Position numbers and translations under genes: made by a program | In this document: positions 45,399-53,722 of the stretch, piece after piece | Position numbering within the stretch: position 1 is the first letter of the stretch | Layout: each line of letters opens with the position of its first letter | Assembly: GCA_028285415.1 (NCBI GenBank) | Contig: JANQPF010000005.1 | Location: 434,001-498,000 of the forward strand | Direction: 5' to 3' | From: Pseudomonadales bacterium | GTDB taxonomy: Bacteria > Pseudomonadota > Gammaproteobacteria > Pseudomonadales > Azotimanducaceae | DNA: 64,000 bases | The notes under the pieces: generated by a model | Seen by the model: the letters and a program-made list of their open reading frames with translations, nothing else | Told to the model about the DNA's origin: nothing | Databases searched by the model: none

Positions 45399-46165
45399 AC
45401 GTTGCCCTCATTCAGACAGAGACACACTGGCACGACCCCGCTGCGAATCGAGACCTCTTCGACGACTGGTTTGCCAGGGTACCGGATGAAGCCGGCCTGA
45501 TCGTGCTGCCGGAGATGTTCAGCACCGGCTTCACGATGGCCAGCGCCGAGGTTGCGGAGCAGATGGACGGCATAACCGTAGCGTGGATGAGCGATCGGGC
45601 GCGTAAGCTCGATGCTGTGGTGTGCGGCAGCCTCGTCATCGAGGAGGATGGCCGCTACTTCAACCGGTTCATCTGGGCGCAGCCCGACGGAGGCGTGGGG
45701 ACTTACGACAAACGTCATCTCTTCAGGATGGCCGGAGAGCATGAGCACTACAGCGCCGGTGGGGCAAAAGTATTGTTCGACATTCACGGCTGGCGACTGT
45801 GTCCGATGGTTTGTTATGATTTGAGGTTCCCGGTGTGGTTCCGCAATCGTGAGGACTATGACGTTCTCCTGTGCGTCGCCAACTGGCCCGCAGCGCGCCT
45901 GCCGGCATGGAACACGCTGCTGCGAGCCCGTGCCATCGAAAATCAGGCCTATGTTGCCGCAGTGAACATCCTCGGCGAGGACGGTAACGCCGTCGAGTAC
46001 GGCGGCGGGACGGCTGCATATGCGCCCGACGGCGAGGTGCTCGTGGAGCGCTTCGATGTGGCCGAGGTCGTCATGCAGACGCTGAACCCGGCGCGGCTGG
46101 ATGAGCTGCGGGCGGCGTTCCCGGTGGCCGAAGATGCAGACAGCTTTAATCTGAATTTGGAGTAG
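45386..46165 (+). CDS. yafV: Omega-amidase (nitrilase family), YafV type
   Basis: Carbon-nitrogen hydrolase of 259 residues. The catalytic triad is visible: Glu in VLPEMFSTGF, Lys in YDKRHLFRM and Cys in MVCYDLRFPVWFRN. YafV/Nit2-type enzymes hydrolyse alpha-ketoglutaramate, the product when glutamine donates its amino group, which pulls the YbdL reaction forward. The start GTG 45386 lies inside the end of ybdL, so the two are coupled and form a transaminase-amidase methionine-salvage pair. Confidence 0.93.
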   Translation: MQPLNVALIQTETHWHDPAANRDLFDDWFARVPDEAGLIVLPEMFSTGFTMASAEVAEQMDGITVAWMSDRARKLDAVVCGSLVIEEDGRYFNRFIWAQPDGGVGTYDKRHLFRMAGEHEHYSAGGAKVLFDIHGWRLCPMVCYDLRFPVWFRNREDYDVLLCVANWPAARLPAWNTLLRARAIENQAYVAAVNILGEDGNAVEYGGGTAAYAPDGEVLVERFDVAEVVMQTLNPARLDELRAAFPVAEDADSFNLNLE

Positions 46166-46167
46166 AA

Positions 46168-46518
46168 GTGAAGATCGGAAAAATCTTTGGCGTATTCTGC
46201 GCAAGCCTCGCGCTTGCTGCCTGCTCAGAGCCGAGCGCACCCGATGCCGCCGGCACAGCCTCCGCGGTTGAAGCTCATCCCGGAGAGCGCACGTATAACC
46301 TCTATTGTGTGTCCTGCCATGGCGCCGGGATTGCCGGTGCACCGGCGTTGGGCGACGTCGAGGCATGGGCGCCGCGTATTGCCAAAGGTCAGGAGCTGCT
46401 GCTGCAGACGACCATAGAAGGCATTCTGCCGCAGATGCCGGCACGCGGGCTGTGTTCAGATTGTACGGACGAGCAGCTTGCGGAGGTGGTCGACTACATG
46501 GTGCAGAAGAGCCAGTAA
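46168..46518 (+). CDS. Small c-type cytochrome lipoprotein
   Basis: Class I cytochrome c of 116 residues. The signal peptide carries lipobox LAAC, so it is probably membrane-tethered in the periplasm. The heme motif is CVSCH and the axial Met is likely in ILPQMPARG. A second cysteine pair (CSDCTDEQLAEVVDYM) matches cytochrome c5-like proteins. It starts two bases after yafV (GTG, with GGAG upstream), so it shares that operon, although a functional link to methionine salvage is not obvious. Confidence 0.88.
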   Translation: MKIGKIFGVFCASLALAACSEPSAPDAAGTASAVEAHPGERTYNLYCVSCHGAGIAGAPALGDVEAWAPRIAKGQELLLQTTIEGILPQMPARGLCSDCTDEQLAEVVDYMVQKSQ

Positions 46519-46769
46519 AACCAGGGCACTTACGCGGCGCGGGCGCACTTCGTCAGCCGGGCGGCCGGCTCGGGCTGATTTCGAGTTTGTAGCTATTTCG
46601 AGAAAGTGTGAGCCCCGTCACGCGACGGCTTAGCCTGCCTGTCAGGATAGTCAGGTTAAGAATTCCTTAGGAATCAATGTGTCGCAGCCTGAGAAGATTC
46701 CACCCCACCAGATCAGTAGGGTGAGCGCGATCCCGCTCTCCCCGGTGCGCGGGCGTTGAGGAAACGGAC

Positions 46770-49529
46770 GTGAGGGAGGACCTGCATCAGCCGTTGCGCC
46801 GCAATGTGATCGCCATTGTGGTCGGCCTTCTCTTTGCCGCCGCGGTCATGTTGACTCCCTTCCGGGAGGTGCTGCGTAACGGCGTGCTGGATACCGGTTT
46901 TGCAATGCTGGGCAAGACCCCGGCGGAGCCGGTGCTGGTCGTCGAGGTGGACGCCAAGTCGTTGCAGGCGCTCGGTTCCTGGCCGTGGCAGCGCAGCGTG
47001 CATGCGCAGCTGCTGCAGAGTTTGAGTGGGCGTGGTATCGATCAGCTGGTCTTCGACATCGACTTCAGCGCGCCGAGTCTCGATCCCGTCGAAGACCAGT
47101 ACTTTGCCAGCGCCCTGCGCGGCGCGGACATGCCGGTTTATCTGCCCTCGTTCCGGCAGGCGCTAAGCAGTGATGTCCCGCAGCTTGTCCTGACGCAACC
47201 CCACTCCGACTTTGCACCATATGTCCGTACCGGCCTCGTGGACATCAGGGCCGATGCGGACGGTCTGGTGCGGCGTCTGGTGCACAGTCAGTCGAATCTG
47301 AATGGGCATTACCTGTCGCTCGCGTCAACGCTCAACCCGGCAACGCCCCTGCAGCCCGATGTGGCATACCCTTTAGACTTTGCCTACGACCCGGATATGG
47401 TCCAGCGGGTGTCCTACGTCGACGTCTTGAACAACGTCGTACCTGATCAGGCGTTCGATCGCGCCGTCGTTTTCATCGGCACTACCGCGCTCGAGCTCGG
47501 GGATCACGTGGTCGTACCCGTGTATCAATCGATACCGGGGGTGTACCTGCAGGTGCTCGCGCACCTGACCATGCAGGCGCCGCTCGAGGCTGCTGACCCG
47601 CTGACCACCGTGGGGCTGCTGTTCCTGATTGCGTTCGTGTTTCTGCTGACCTCCAAACTGCGCTGGTCGCAACAGCTCGCGATGTTCAGTCTGCAGGTTG
47701 CGGGTATTGTTGGTATCGCCTGGACGCTGCAGCTGCAGTATCAGCTGCAGATTACCGTCAGCTTTCCGTTGATCTATCTGTTTGGCATCTATCTTCTCAG
47801 CTTTGTCATGACGCTGGATGCCCAACGTGTCCTGCTCATCGGCTCGCAGGTCAGCGCGGAGCGCCAGGCGGCGTTGATCGATTCTCTGTTTTCCGGATCG
47901 GTGGACGGCATTCTCATCGTCGATGAGCTCCTGACTATCCGCCACGCCAACCAGGCGGCCAAAGAGCTGCTGTTCGGCGGCCGCGGTCTCGTGGACGAGT
48001 CGCTGAGCCGCTTCATCCCGCGGCTGATTGACAGCGTCGCGCTCAAAGAGGCCATGCGGTCCTGTGACGACGGTGGTCTGGCGCGTTGGACGGCAACCAT
48101 AGGCGGTGCGGAATGTGTGCTGGATGTGGCCGTATCCGAGCTCGATCGTCAGGAAGCCGGTCGTTATCTGATCATTGTCCGGGACGTCACGGAGCAGCAG
48201 CATCAGGCCGAGCGTCTCGAGTATCAGGCGAGCCATGACGCGCTGACCGGGCTTCTCAATCGGCGCAGCCTCAACGATGCGCTCACGAGCATGCTTGACG
48301 GCGGCAACGTGGCGCTCCTGATGGTTGATCTCGATCGTTTCAAACACATCAACGATACCCTTGGGCACGTCATCGGGGATGACGTGCTGCGCATTGTTGC
48401 GCGGCGCATGAGCGAGCAGATGCCCGCGGGCAGCGTCGTTGCGAGGTTTGGCGGCGATGAGTTCTGCATCTGCGTGGAGGACGTGGACATCACGGCCGCA
48501 GCGCTTGCCGCCGAAGTGCTGCTCGATTCCCTGCGCGCACCCATTGCCGTGGCTGGCGTTGGGCTGGAAGTTGGCGCCAGCGTCGGCATTGCCATGGCAC
48601 CGGATCATGCAGCCGATGGGGACGGGCTGCTGCAGAAGGCGGACATTGCGCTCTATCAGGCGAAGACCAGCCGCACGGGCGTTGAGGTTTTCGATCCGCA
48701 GATCAACGGTCCAAGCGTGCGCCAGCTGCAGATCGCCGGCGCGCTGCGCAACGCCATCGAATACTCCAAGCTGCGCATGAACTATCAGCCGAAGATCTGC
48801 GTGGCCACCGGCGGCATTGTCGGCGTCGAGGCGCTGGTGCGCTGGCGGGACGCAAAGCTCGGCGACATTCCTCCCGTCGAGTTCGTCACGCTTGCCGAAG
48901 AAACGGACCTCATACACCCGCTGACGGAGTGGACGCTCAATCGGGCCGTGGCCGACATGGCTGAACTGGCAGAGGCCGGTCACGAGCTGTCCTGCGCCAT
49001 CAACATCTCGGCGCGGCACTTCCGTGATTTTGCGTTTGCGTCGCTCTTTGCCGAGCTCATGCAGCGGGAGTCTCTGCGGCCCGGCGCGCTGGAGCTCGAA
49101 ATCACCGAGTCCGCCTTGATGGACGATCCGCAGCTGGCCATTCAGGTCATCGAGAAGCTCCGCGAGGCGGGCGCAACGCTCGCGGTGGATGACTTCGGGA
49201 CCGGTTTTTCTTCGCTCGCCTATCTGAAGCAGTTCCAGCTCAACTGCCTGAAGGTGGATAAATGTTTTGTCGACGACGTGGTCGACGATGAGGCGGATGA
49301 AGCCATTGTGCGCTCGGTCATCATGCTCGCTCACGACCTTGGCATGACGGTGGTCGCCGAAGGGGTCGAGACCGCGCAGCAGCTCGACAAACTCGACCGG
49401 CTCGGCTGTGACACCGTGCAGGGATTTCACCTGTCCGCGCCGCTCGAGCTCGATGCGCTCCGCCGCAGGCTCGACGCCGATCGCGCCCGGGGTGAAGTGC
49501 TCGCCTGGCCGGGGCTGAAGTCGGTTTAG
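46770..49529 (+). CDS. CHASE2-PAS-GGDEF-EAL c-di-GMP signalling protein
   Basis: Membrane sensor of 919 residues. The order is an N-terminal helix (about 12-30), a periplasmic CHASE2 domain (about 35-285: VLVVEVDAKSLQALGSWPWQR), three helices (about 288-360), a PAS domain (about 375-480), a GGDEF domain (GGDEF at 561-565, intact) and an EAL domain (E687-A-L, with DDFGTGFSS and the metal-binding residues visible). Both the cyclase and the phosphodiesterase halves look active. The RxxD inhibitory site before GGDEF is absent. GTG 46770 follows GAGG at 8 bases. It senses an unknown periplasmic signal and sets cyclic-di-GMP levels. Confidence 0.93.
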   Translation: MREDLHQPLRRNVIAIVVGLLFAAAVMLTPFREVLRNGVLDTGFAMLGKTPAEPVLVVEVDAKSLQALGSWPWQRSVHAQLLQSLSGRGIDQLVFDIDFSAPSLDPVEDQYFASALRGADMPVYLPSFRQALSSDVPQLVLTQPHSDFAPYVRTGLVDIRADADGLVRRLVHSQSNLNGHYLSLASTLNPATPLQPDVAYPLDFAYDPDMVQRVSYVDVLNNVVPDQAFDRAVVFIGTTALELGDHVVVPVYQSIPGVYLQVLAHLTMQAPLEAADPLTTVGLLFLIAFVFLLTSKLRWSQQLAMFSLQVAGIVGIAWTLQLQYQLQITVSFPLIYLFGIYLLSFVMTLDAQRVLLIGSQVSAERQAALIDSLFSGSVDGILIVDELLTIRHANQAAKELLFGGRGLVDESLSRFIPRLIDSVALKEAMRSCDDGGLARWTATIGGAECVLDVAVSELDRQEAGRYLIIVRDVTEQQHQAERLEYQASHDALTGLLNRRSLNDALTSMLDGGNVALLMVDLDRFKHINDTLGHVIGDDVLRIVARRMSEQMPAGSVVARFGGDEFCICVEDVDITAAALAAEVLLDSLRAPIAVAGVGLEVGASVGIAMAPDHAADGDGLLQKADIALYQAKTSRTGVEVFDPQINGPSVRQLQIAGALRNAIEYSKLRMNYQPKICVATGGIVGVEALVRWRDAKLGDIPPVEFVTLAEETDLIHPLTEWTLNRAVADMAELAEAGHELSCAINISARHFRDFAFASLFAELMQRESLRPGALELEITESALMDDPQLAIQVIEKLREAGATLAVDDFGTGFSSLAYLKQFQLNCLKVDKCFVDDVVDDEADEAIVRSVIMLAHDLGMTVVAEGVETAQQLDKLDRLGCDTVQGFHLSAPLELDALRRRLDADRARGEVLAWPGLKSV

Positions 49530-49611
49530 CCAAATTGTGGCCGATATGGCGAATGCCGCGAGTGCTTGATCCCCGAAAAAGTCAATAAAAACAAAAGGTT
49601 AAGGTTGGCAG

Positions 49612-49655
49612 GATATCTGCATGACATCTGCATGAGATCTGTCTGAGATCTACGT
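49612..49655. repeat. Four-copy 11-bp tandem repeat
   Basis: Four adjoining 11-base units share the form GANATCTNNNT: GATATCTGCAT, GACATCTGCAT, GAGATCTGTCT, GAGATCTACGT. The first two differ at one base. The period is about one DNA helical turn, so protein sites would lie on the same face. It lies 73 bases before the LRAT-like gene. Confidence 0.75.
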
Positions 49656-49728
49656 CAGAGAATCTGTGGCAGGGGTATCCGACGCCCTGGCGATTCAGAA
49701 AAACTCCATTGAGAAGGGATATTGATAG

Positions 49729-50154
49729 ATGGCTCGAGCAAGACCCGGTGATGTCGTTTCACGTCGCAAAGGACTGGTCATGCACCGTGGCATTGCCCTG
49801 GGTGATGGCCGCGTGCTGCACAACACGCCGTTTCGCGGTGAACACATCTGCAGCGAGGCAGAGTTTCGTGCCGGCAAACGCATGTATGTGCACAACCACG
49901 ACGGTGAACTGCGCCAGCGCACGCTGCGCAGCGCCCGCACCGGTGACGGCGCGCGTGGCTACAACCTTCTCACCAACAACTGCGAACACACCGTCTCGCG
50001 CCATACGCACGGGCGAGCGGAAAGTCCCCAGCTGCGCTCCTGGGTGGTGGGTACGGGACTTGCCGCCGCGGCCTTTGCGGTGACCCGGCATCCGGCGGCT
50101 GCCGCCGCCGCGTATGTATTCGGGCGCAAGCTGAGCGCACGCCTGTCGCGCTGA
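49729..50154 (+). CDS. LRAT/PLAAT-like acyltransferase-fold protein
   Basis: Protein of 141 residues with the circularly permuted NlpC/P60 fold pattern of the LRAT family. The likely triad is His19 (MHRGIALGDG), His31 (RVLHNTP) and Cys85 in NNCEHTVSR; the 12-residue His-His spacing and the NCEH motif match vertebrate HRASLS/PLAAT enzymes. A C-terminal hydrophobic Ala-rich helix (about 108-132) could anchor it to a membrane, as in PLAATs. In that family the Cys takes an acyl chain from phospholipid; activity here is inferred. The gene is preceded by the 11-bp repeat and AAGGG. Confidence 0.78.
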   Translation: MARARPGDVVSRRKGLVMHRGIALGDGRVLHNTPFRGEHICSEAEFRAGKRMYVHNHDGELRQRTLRSARTGDGARGYNLLTNNCEHTVSRHTHGRAESPQLRSWVVGTGLAAAAFAVTRHPAAAAAAYVFGRKLSARLSR

Positions 50155-50168
50155 GGCGGCTTCACGGG

Positions 50169-50891
50169 TCAGGAAGTCTCTGATCCCACAAACGTCGCTG
50201 GCGCTGGCGTGCGGAACACCCCCCAGCCGGGAACGTGCAGGCAGTGGCAATGCAGCATCAGGCGGGATGCCTGTTGCGCCGGATCTGCCGGTTTGCCATA
50301 TAGATGCTCGCCGAGCAGCGGATACCCCAGCCAGCTCAGATGGACTCGGATCTGATGGGTGCGACCGGTCAGTGGTTTGACGAGGAGCAGGCTGCGGTTG
50401 TCCACATAGGCCAGTCGGCGTACCCGCGTTTGTGCATCGACACCTTCACGATCCGCGACCAGGCGATAGGTGTGGCCCTTCCGGATGATGGCATCGCGGG
50501 GCCCTGCCAGCCGGTAGCGACTCTTGCGGCCCCGGCACATTGGAAGGTCGAGCGTCAACGACGCGCCGCCGGGAAACTCGCCGCTGACCCAGGCCAGATA
50601 AAACTTGTCGACGCGTCGATCTGCGAATGCACGCGTGAGCGCCCGCTGGGCGTCCTGGGTTGTTGCGATCAGCAGCGTGCCGCTGGTGCCTTTGTCCAGC
50701 CTGTGGACCAGATACGGCTTCTCGGTGCCCTGTTTGAGCTGGTTCCACAGGTTGTCCGCGCCGCTGCGGTCGGCGAGCAGTGAGAGGCCAGCGGGTTTGT
50801 CGTAGACCCGCAGCGGGCCAACTTCAGCGACGAGTTCAAGCACGGTTGATGTTGGCGACGGGAGATGGAGGCATGGCGTCTGCTTCAGCAA
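50169..50891 (-). CDS. RluA-family pseudouridine synthase
   Basis: RNA pseudouridine synthase of up to 240 residues. The catalytic motif is VHRLDKGTSGTLLIA with the active Asp, and KPLTGRTHQIRVHLSWLGYPLLGEHLYG is the C-terminal family signature. No S4 domain is present, as in short RluA/TruC-like members. The target RNA is unknown. The start is uncertain: the frame opens with TTG 50891 and a GTG occurs 16 codons later. It diverges from oxyR across 45 bases. Confidence 0.9.
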   Translation of the reverse strand: MLKQTPCLHLPSPTSTVLELVAEVGPLRVYDKPAGLSLLADRSGADNLWNQLKQGTEKPYLVHRLDKGTSGTLLIATTQDAQRALTRAFADRRVDKFYLAWVSGEFPGGASLTLDLPMCRGRKSRYRLAGPRDAIIRKGHTYRLVADREGVDAQTRVRRLAYVDNRSLLLVKPLTGRTHQIRVHLSWLGYPLLGEHLYGKPADPAQQASRLMLHCHCLHVPGWGVFRTPAPATFVGSETS

Positions 50892-50936
50892 GTCCCGAAT
50901 ACGTTAACATAGCGCCGCCACGAGAAAGGACCACCT

Positions 50937-51845
50937 ATGAACCTGCGAGACCTGCGTTATCTCACCGCGGTAGCCGAGCACAAGCATTTCGGACGGGCGG
51001 CCGAAGCTTGCTTCGTCAGCCAGCCGACGCTCTCGACTCAGCTCAAGAAGCTCGAAGAGACGCTGGGGGTGACGCTCATTGAACGCACCAACCGGCAGGT
51101 GATGTTGTCTCCGGCAGGCGAGCAGATTGTGGCTCAGGCGGAGCGTGTGCTGCGCGAGGTCAACACCCTCACCGCCATGGCGGAGCAGTTCCGCGACCCC
51201 ATGGGCGGCGACTTCCGGCTGGGGATCATTCCGACCGTTGCTCCGTATCTCTTGCCGAAGATCCTCGGACCACTGAAAAAAGCCTTCCCGAATCTCCGCC
51301 TGCAGCTGCACGAAGGCCAGACCGCGCAGATCACCCGCATGTTGAAACAGGGTGACCTCGACGCCGTGCTGCTGGCGCTGCCGCTGCAGGAGGAAAACGT
51401 GTGCGAAGAGCCCCTCTTCGACGAGCCGTTCCTGTTCGCCGCCGCCAAATCGCACCCCAAGGCCAAGCAGAAATCAGTCACGCTCGATGATCTCGAAGAC
51501 GAGGTGGTGCTGCTGCTCGAAGACGGGCACTGCCTCCGGGATCAGGCGCTCGACGTCTGCAACACCCACAAAGCCGTGGAAAGCGCCAACTTCCGTGGCA
51601 CCAGCCTGGAAACCGTACGGCAGATGGTGGCCGCCGGTGCGGGCATCACGCTCATGCCGCAGCTCGCCTCTCAGCAGCGCGGTGGCAGCGTGAAATACCT
51701 GCCGTTCCGCGGACCCTTCCGCGGCAAGGCGCCGCATCGCACGGTTGGGTTGTGCTGGCGCAACACTTCGACGCGAAAAGCGCTGCTCGAGGAAATGGCC
51801 AAAGTGCTGAAGTCGGCGGCTGACGAGGAGCTCGAGGTGGCGTGA
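50937..51845 (+). CDS. oxyR: Hydrogen-peroxide-sensing LysR regulator OxyR
   Basis: LysR-family regulator of 302 residues. The HTH is at the N-terminus (NLRDLRYLTAVAEHKHFGRA; SQPTLSTQLKKLEE). Peroxide-sensing cysteines Cys199 (LLEDGHCLRDQAL) and Cys208 (DVCN) fall at exactly the E. coli residue numbers, and the flanking ATSLETVRQMVAAG-type region is conserved, so a redox-active OxyR is well supported. It activates peroxide-defence genes; an ATAG-N7-CTAT site stands upstream of the rubrerythrin gene 4 kb away. Its stop overlaps the SGNH hydrolase start. Confidence 0.96.
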   Translation: MNLRDLRYLTAVAEHKHFGRAAEACFVSQPTLSTQLKKLEETLGVTLIERTNRQVMLSPAGEQIVAQAERVLREVNTLTAMAEQFRDPMGGDFRLGIIPTVAPYLLPKILGPLKKAFPNLRLQLHEGQTAQITRMLKQGDLDAVLLALPLQEENVCEEPLFDEPFLFAAAKSHPKAKQKSVTLDDLEDEVVLLLEDGHCLRDQALDVCNTHKAVESANFRGTSLETVRQMVAAGAGITLMPQLASQQRGGSVKYLPFRGPFRGKAPHRTVGLCWRNTSTRKALLEEMAKVLKSAADEELEVA

Positions 51846-53146
51846 TGCCCGCACCGGCGCCGTCGGCCACGGCTGCGGGCATACCCCGCTCGACGAAAAT
51901 CCTGCTCGCTCTGCTTGCCCTGATTGCAGGAGGCGCCCTCGTCTTTCTCGCGTCTCTGGCGGATGGTGCTTTCTTCTGGTTGGTGCTTACAGCCGGCGTG
52001 ACGGTGCTCTGCGCCGCCGCAAGGCTCGCAGTTGTGCTGCTCCGCCCGGCCTGGACCGGTGCGATGACCAATCTGACGCTGGCGGTTGCGTCGGTGGGTC
52101 TGACCGTTTGTGCTGTCGAGCTGGTTGTTACCGGCTGGCTTGCCAACCCGGAAGTTGTCGACACAACCGATGAAGTCATGGAGCTTGCAGAGCCGCTGCT
52201 CGTGCCGGGGTTGTTGAGTGATGCGGCGCTCGAGCGCGTGCGCGGTCGAGCGGGCATGGCGGCGCTTCCGGACGCTTGGCAGAAGCGCACGGTTGAGGTA
52301 CCCGGCGCGCAAACCGCCTTCCGCTGGCACGGTACGCTGCACGTCATGGATGGCAACCGGTTCCGGCGCGCCACCACGCTGCCGCCGCCCACGGGGGAGC
52401 GGTTCCGGATTGTGGTGGTCGGCGACAGCTTGACCTACGGTACCGGCATCGCCGCTGAAGATACCTATGCGGCGCTGATCGAAAGGCAGCTCAGCGGCAC
52501 GCATGCCGTCGAAAGCATCAATCTGGGTGTGACCGGTCATCAGAGTGCAGACGTCCTCAACGTTGTGCGGAAGTTTGTGCCGCAATTGGAGCCGGATCTC
52601 GTCATCTATGGCGTCTGCCTGAACGACTTCCTGCCGGCGGGCGTCGATCAGTATCAGTCCGATGCGTTCAGCGTGCCGCTGCCGGCGTGGCTGAAGGATT
52701 ACTTCGTGCGGCACTCGCGCCTTGCCGCACTCCTCGAGAGCCGCTACGACGTCATGTTGATCAATCTGGGTCTGCGCCGCGATTTTATCGAAGACCTCTT
52801 GAGCCGCGGCTTCGAGGAAAATCGTGAGCGCTTCGGCGCTGACGTGCGCGGCATGGCGGACGTGCTCCAAAGCCAGGGGATACCGGGCATTGCCATGGTT
52901 CTGCATCAGAACCCCGATGCTGAAGGACCCAGCCGTCAGACCGCGGCCATCGCCGAGCGCCTGCTCGCGGAAGCGGGATTTCGGGTGGTCGGGAGCCAGG
53001 ACTACTTTGAACGATTTGACGGCCGTGCGCTCAGGGTGAGCGCCTGGGAAGGCCACCCCAATGAGATTGGCCACGCGGTGTTTGCTTCCTTGCTCCTGGT
53101 GCCGGTCAAAGAGATGCCGGCCCTCGAAGCGTATCGTCTGCGCTAG
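51845..53146 (+). CDS. Membrane-anchored SGNH/GDSL-family hydrolase
   Basis: Protein of 433 residues with three hydrophobic helices in the first 105 residues, then a soluble SGNH hydrolase domain. Block I is VVVGDSLTYGTG with the nucleophile Ser195. The Gly/Asn blocks are LGVTGHQ and GVCLNDF, and block V is EGHPNEIGH with His404, where Glu replaces the more usual Asp. Such enzymes act as esterases or polysaccharide deacetylases/acetylhydrolases; the substrate is unknown. ATG 51845 overlaps the oxyR stop by one base, so it is in an operon with oxyR. Its stop overlaps the convergent DUF3501 gene. Confidence 0.83.
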   Translation: MPAPAPSATAAGIPRSTKILLALLALIAGGALVFLASLADGAFFWLVLTAGVTVLCAAARLAVVLLRPAWTGAMTNLTLAVASVGLTVCAVELVVTGWLANPEVVDTTDEVMELAEPLLVPGLLSDAALERVRGRAGMAALPDAWQKRTVEVPGAQTAFRWHGTLHVMDGNRFRRATTLPPPTGERFRIVVVGDSLTYGTGIAAEDTYAALIERQLSGTHAVESINLGVTGHQSADVLNVVRKFVPQLEPDLVIYGVCLNDFLPAGVDQYQSDAFSVPLPAWLKDYFVRHSRLAALLESRYDVMLINLGLRRDFIEDLLSRGFEENRERFGADVRGMADVLQSQGIPGIAMVLHQNPDAEGPSRQTAAIAERLLAEAGFRVVGSQDYFERFDGRALRVSAWEGHPNEIGHAVFASLLLVPVKEMPALEAYRLR

Positions 53147-53721
53147 GCGGTCAGGTCGCCCAGCAGGCTGTCCCGCACGGCCTCGTCGACTGACTTACGG
53201 TACGGTATCGCGTCGTGATCGATGCCCATCTCCAAGGCGGCGCCGGCACGCAGCGCTGCCACCGCGCCGGCTGACAGCTCGAAGCGCAGAAAGTGCACGG
53301 CAGAAGCCTTGTCTTCGGTAGAACGGTCCAGATCCTCGTTGGCAACGGCAAATATCTGCTCCTCGCCGATCCGTACCCAGACTTTGTGCTCCACCCCCGG
53401 CATGCTGGCGAGCGCAACGCGGCGCTCTTCCACGTCGGGGTATTCGATCATGAACGTCGCTTTCCAATTGCTGCCGTCCGGAATGAGCGGGTTATAGGCG
53501 TCAAGCTCCTCTTCGATTTCTGCGGCGGTGAAAATACGTTCCACCCGCAGCATCTCCTGTATCTGATATTTCATTGTCATGGCGTCTTCGAAGTAGAGCG
53601 TTGCGTGCTCGCCCAGACGCACCTGTCGGTGCTTCTTGTGTGCGAGAACTTCCGCGCGGAAGGCCGGGCGCGCTTCGGCGTAATCTTCGAGACTCCAGAG
53701 ATCGGCGCGATTCAGCTTCAT
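53143..53721 (-). CDS. DUF3501 family protein
   Basis: Soluble protein of 192 residues with the N-terminus KLNRADLWSLEDYAEARPAFR typical of the DUF3501 family, plus LGEHATLYFEDAMTMKYQIQEML and YNPLIPDGSNWKATFMIEY. Function is unknown. In many proteobacteria this family sits next to rubrerythrin and a GlpC/HdrD-like Fe-S protein, and the same trio is here, so a joint oxidative-stress or electron-transfer role is likely. The start ATG 53721 follows the upstream stop by one base and fits the family; a longer frame from 53739 has no ribosome binding site. Confidence 0.82.
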   Translation of the reverse strand: MKLNRADLWSLEDYAEARPAFRAEVLAHKKHRQVRLGEHATLYFEDAMTMKYQIQEMLRVERIFTAAEIEEELDAYNPLIPDGSNWKATFMIEYPDVEERRVALASMPGVEHKVWVRIGEEQIFAVANEDLDRSTEDKASAVHFLRFELSAGAVAALRAGAALEMGIDHDAIPYRKSVDEAVRDSLLGDLTA

Positions 53722-53722
53722 A

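Noticed and set aside
49612-49655. The 11-bp tandem repeat as a CRISPR or minisatellite
   Set aside because: Units adjoin without spacers and there are only four; no cas gene is near.
50892-50936. OxyR autoregulatory site between the pseudouridine synthase gene and oxyR
   Set aside because: One ATAG occurs, but the partner CTAT at the right distance is missing, so the match is too weak to call.
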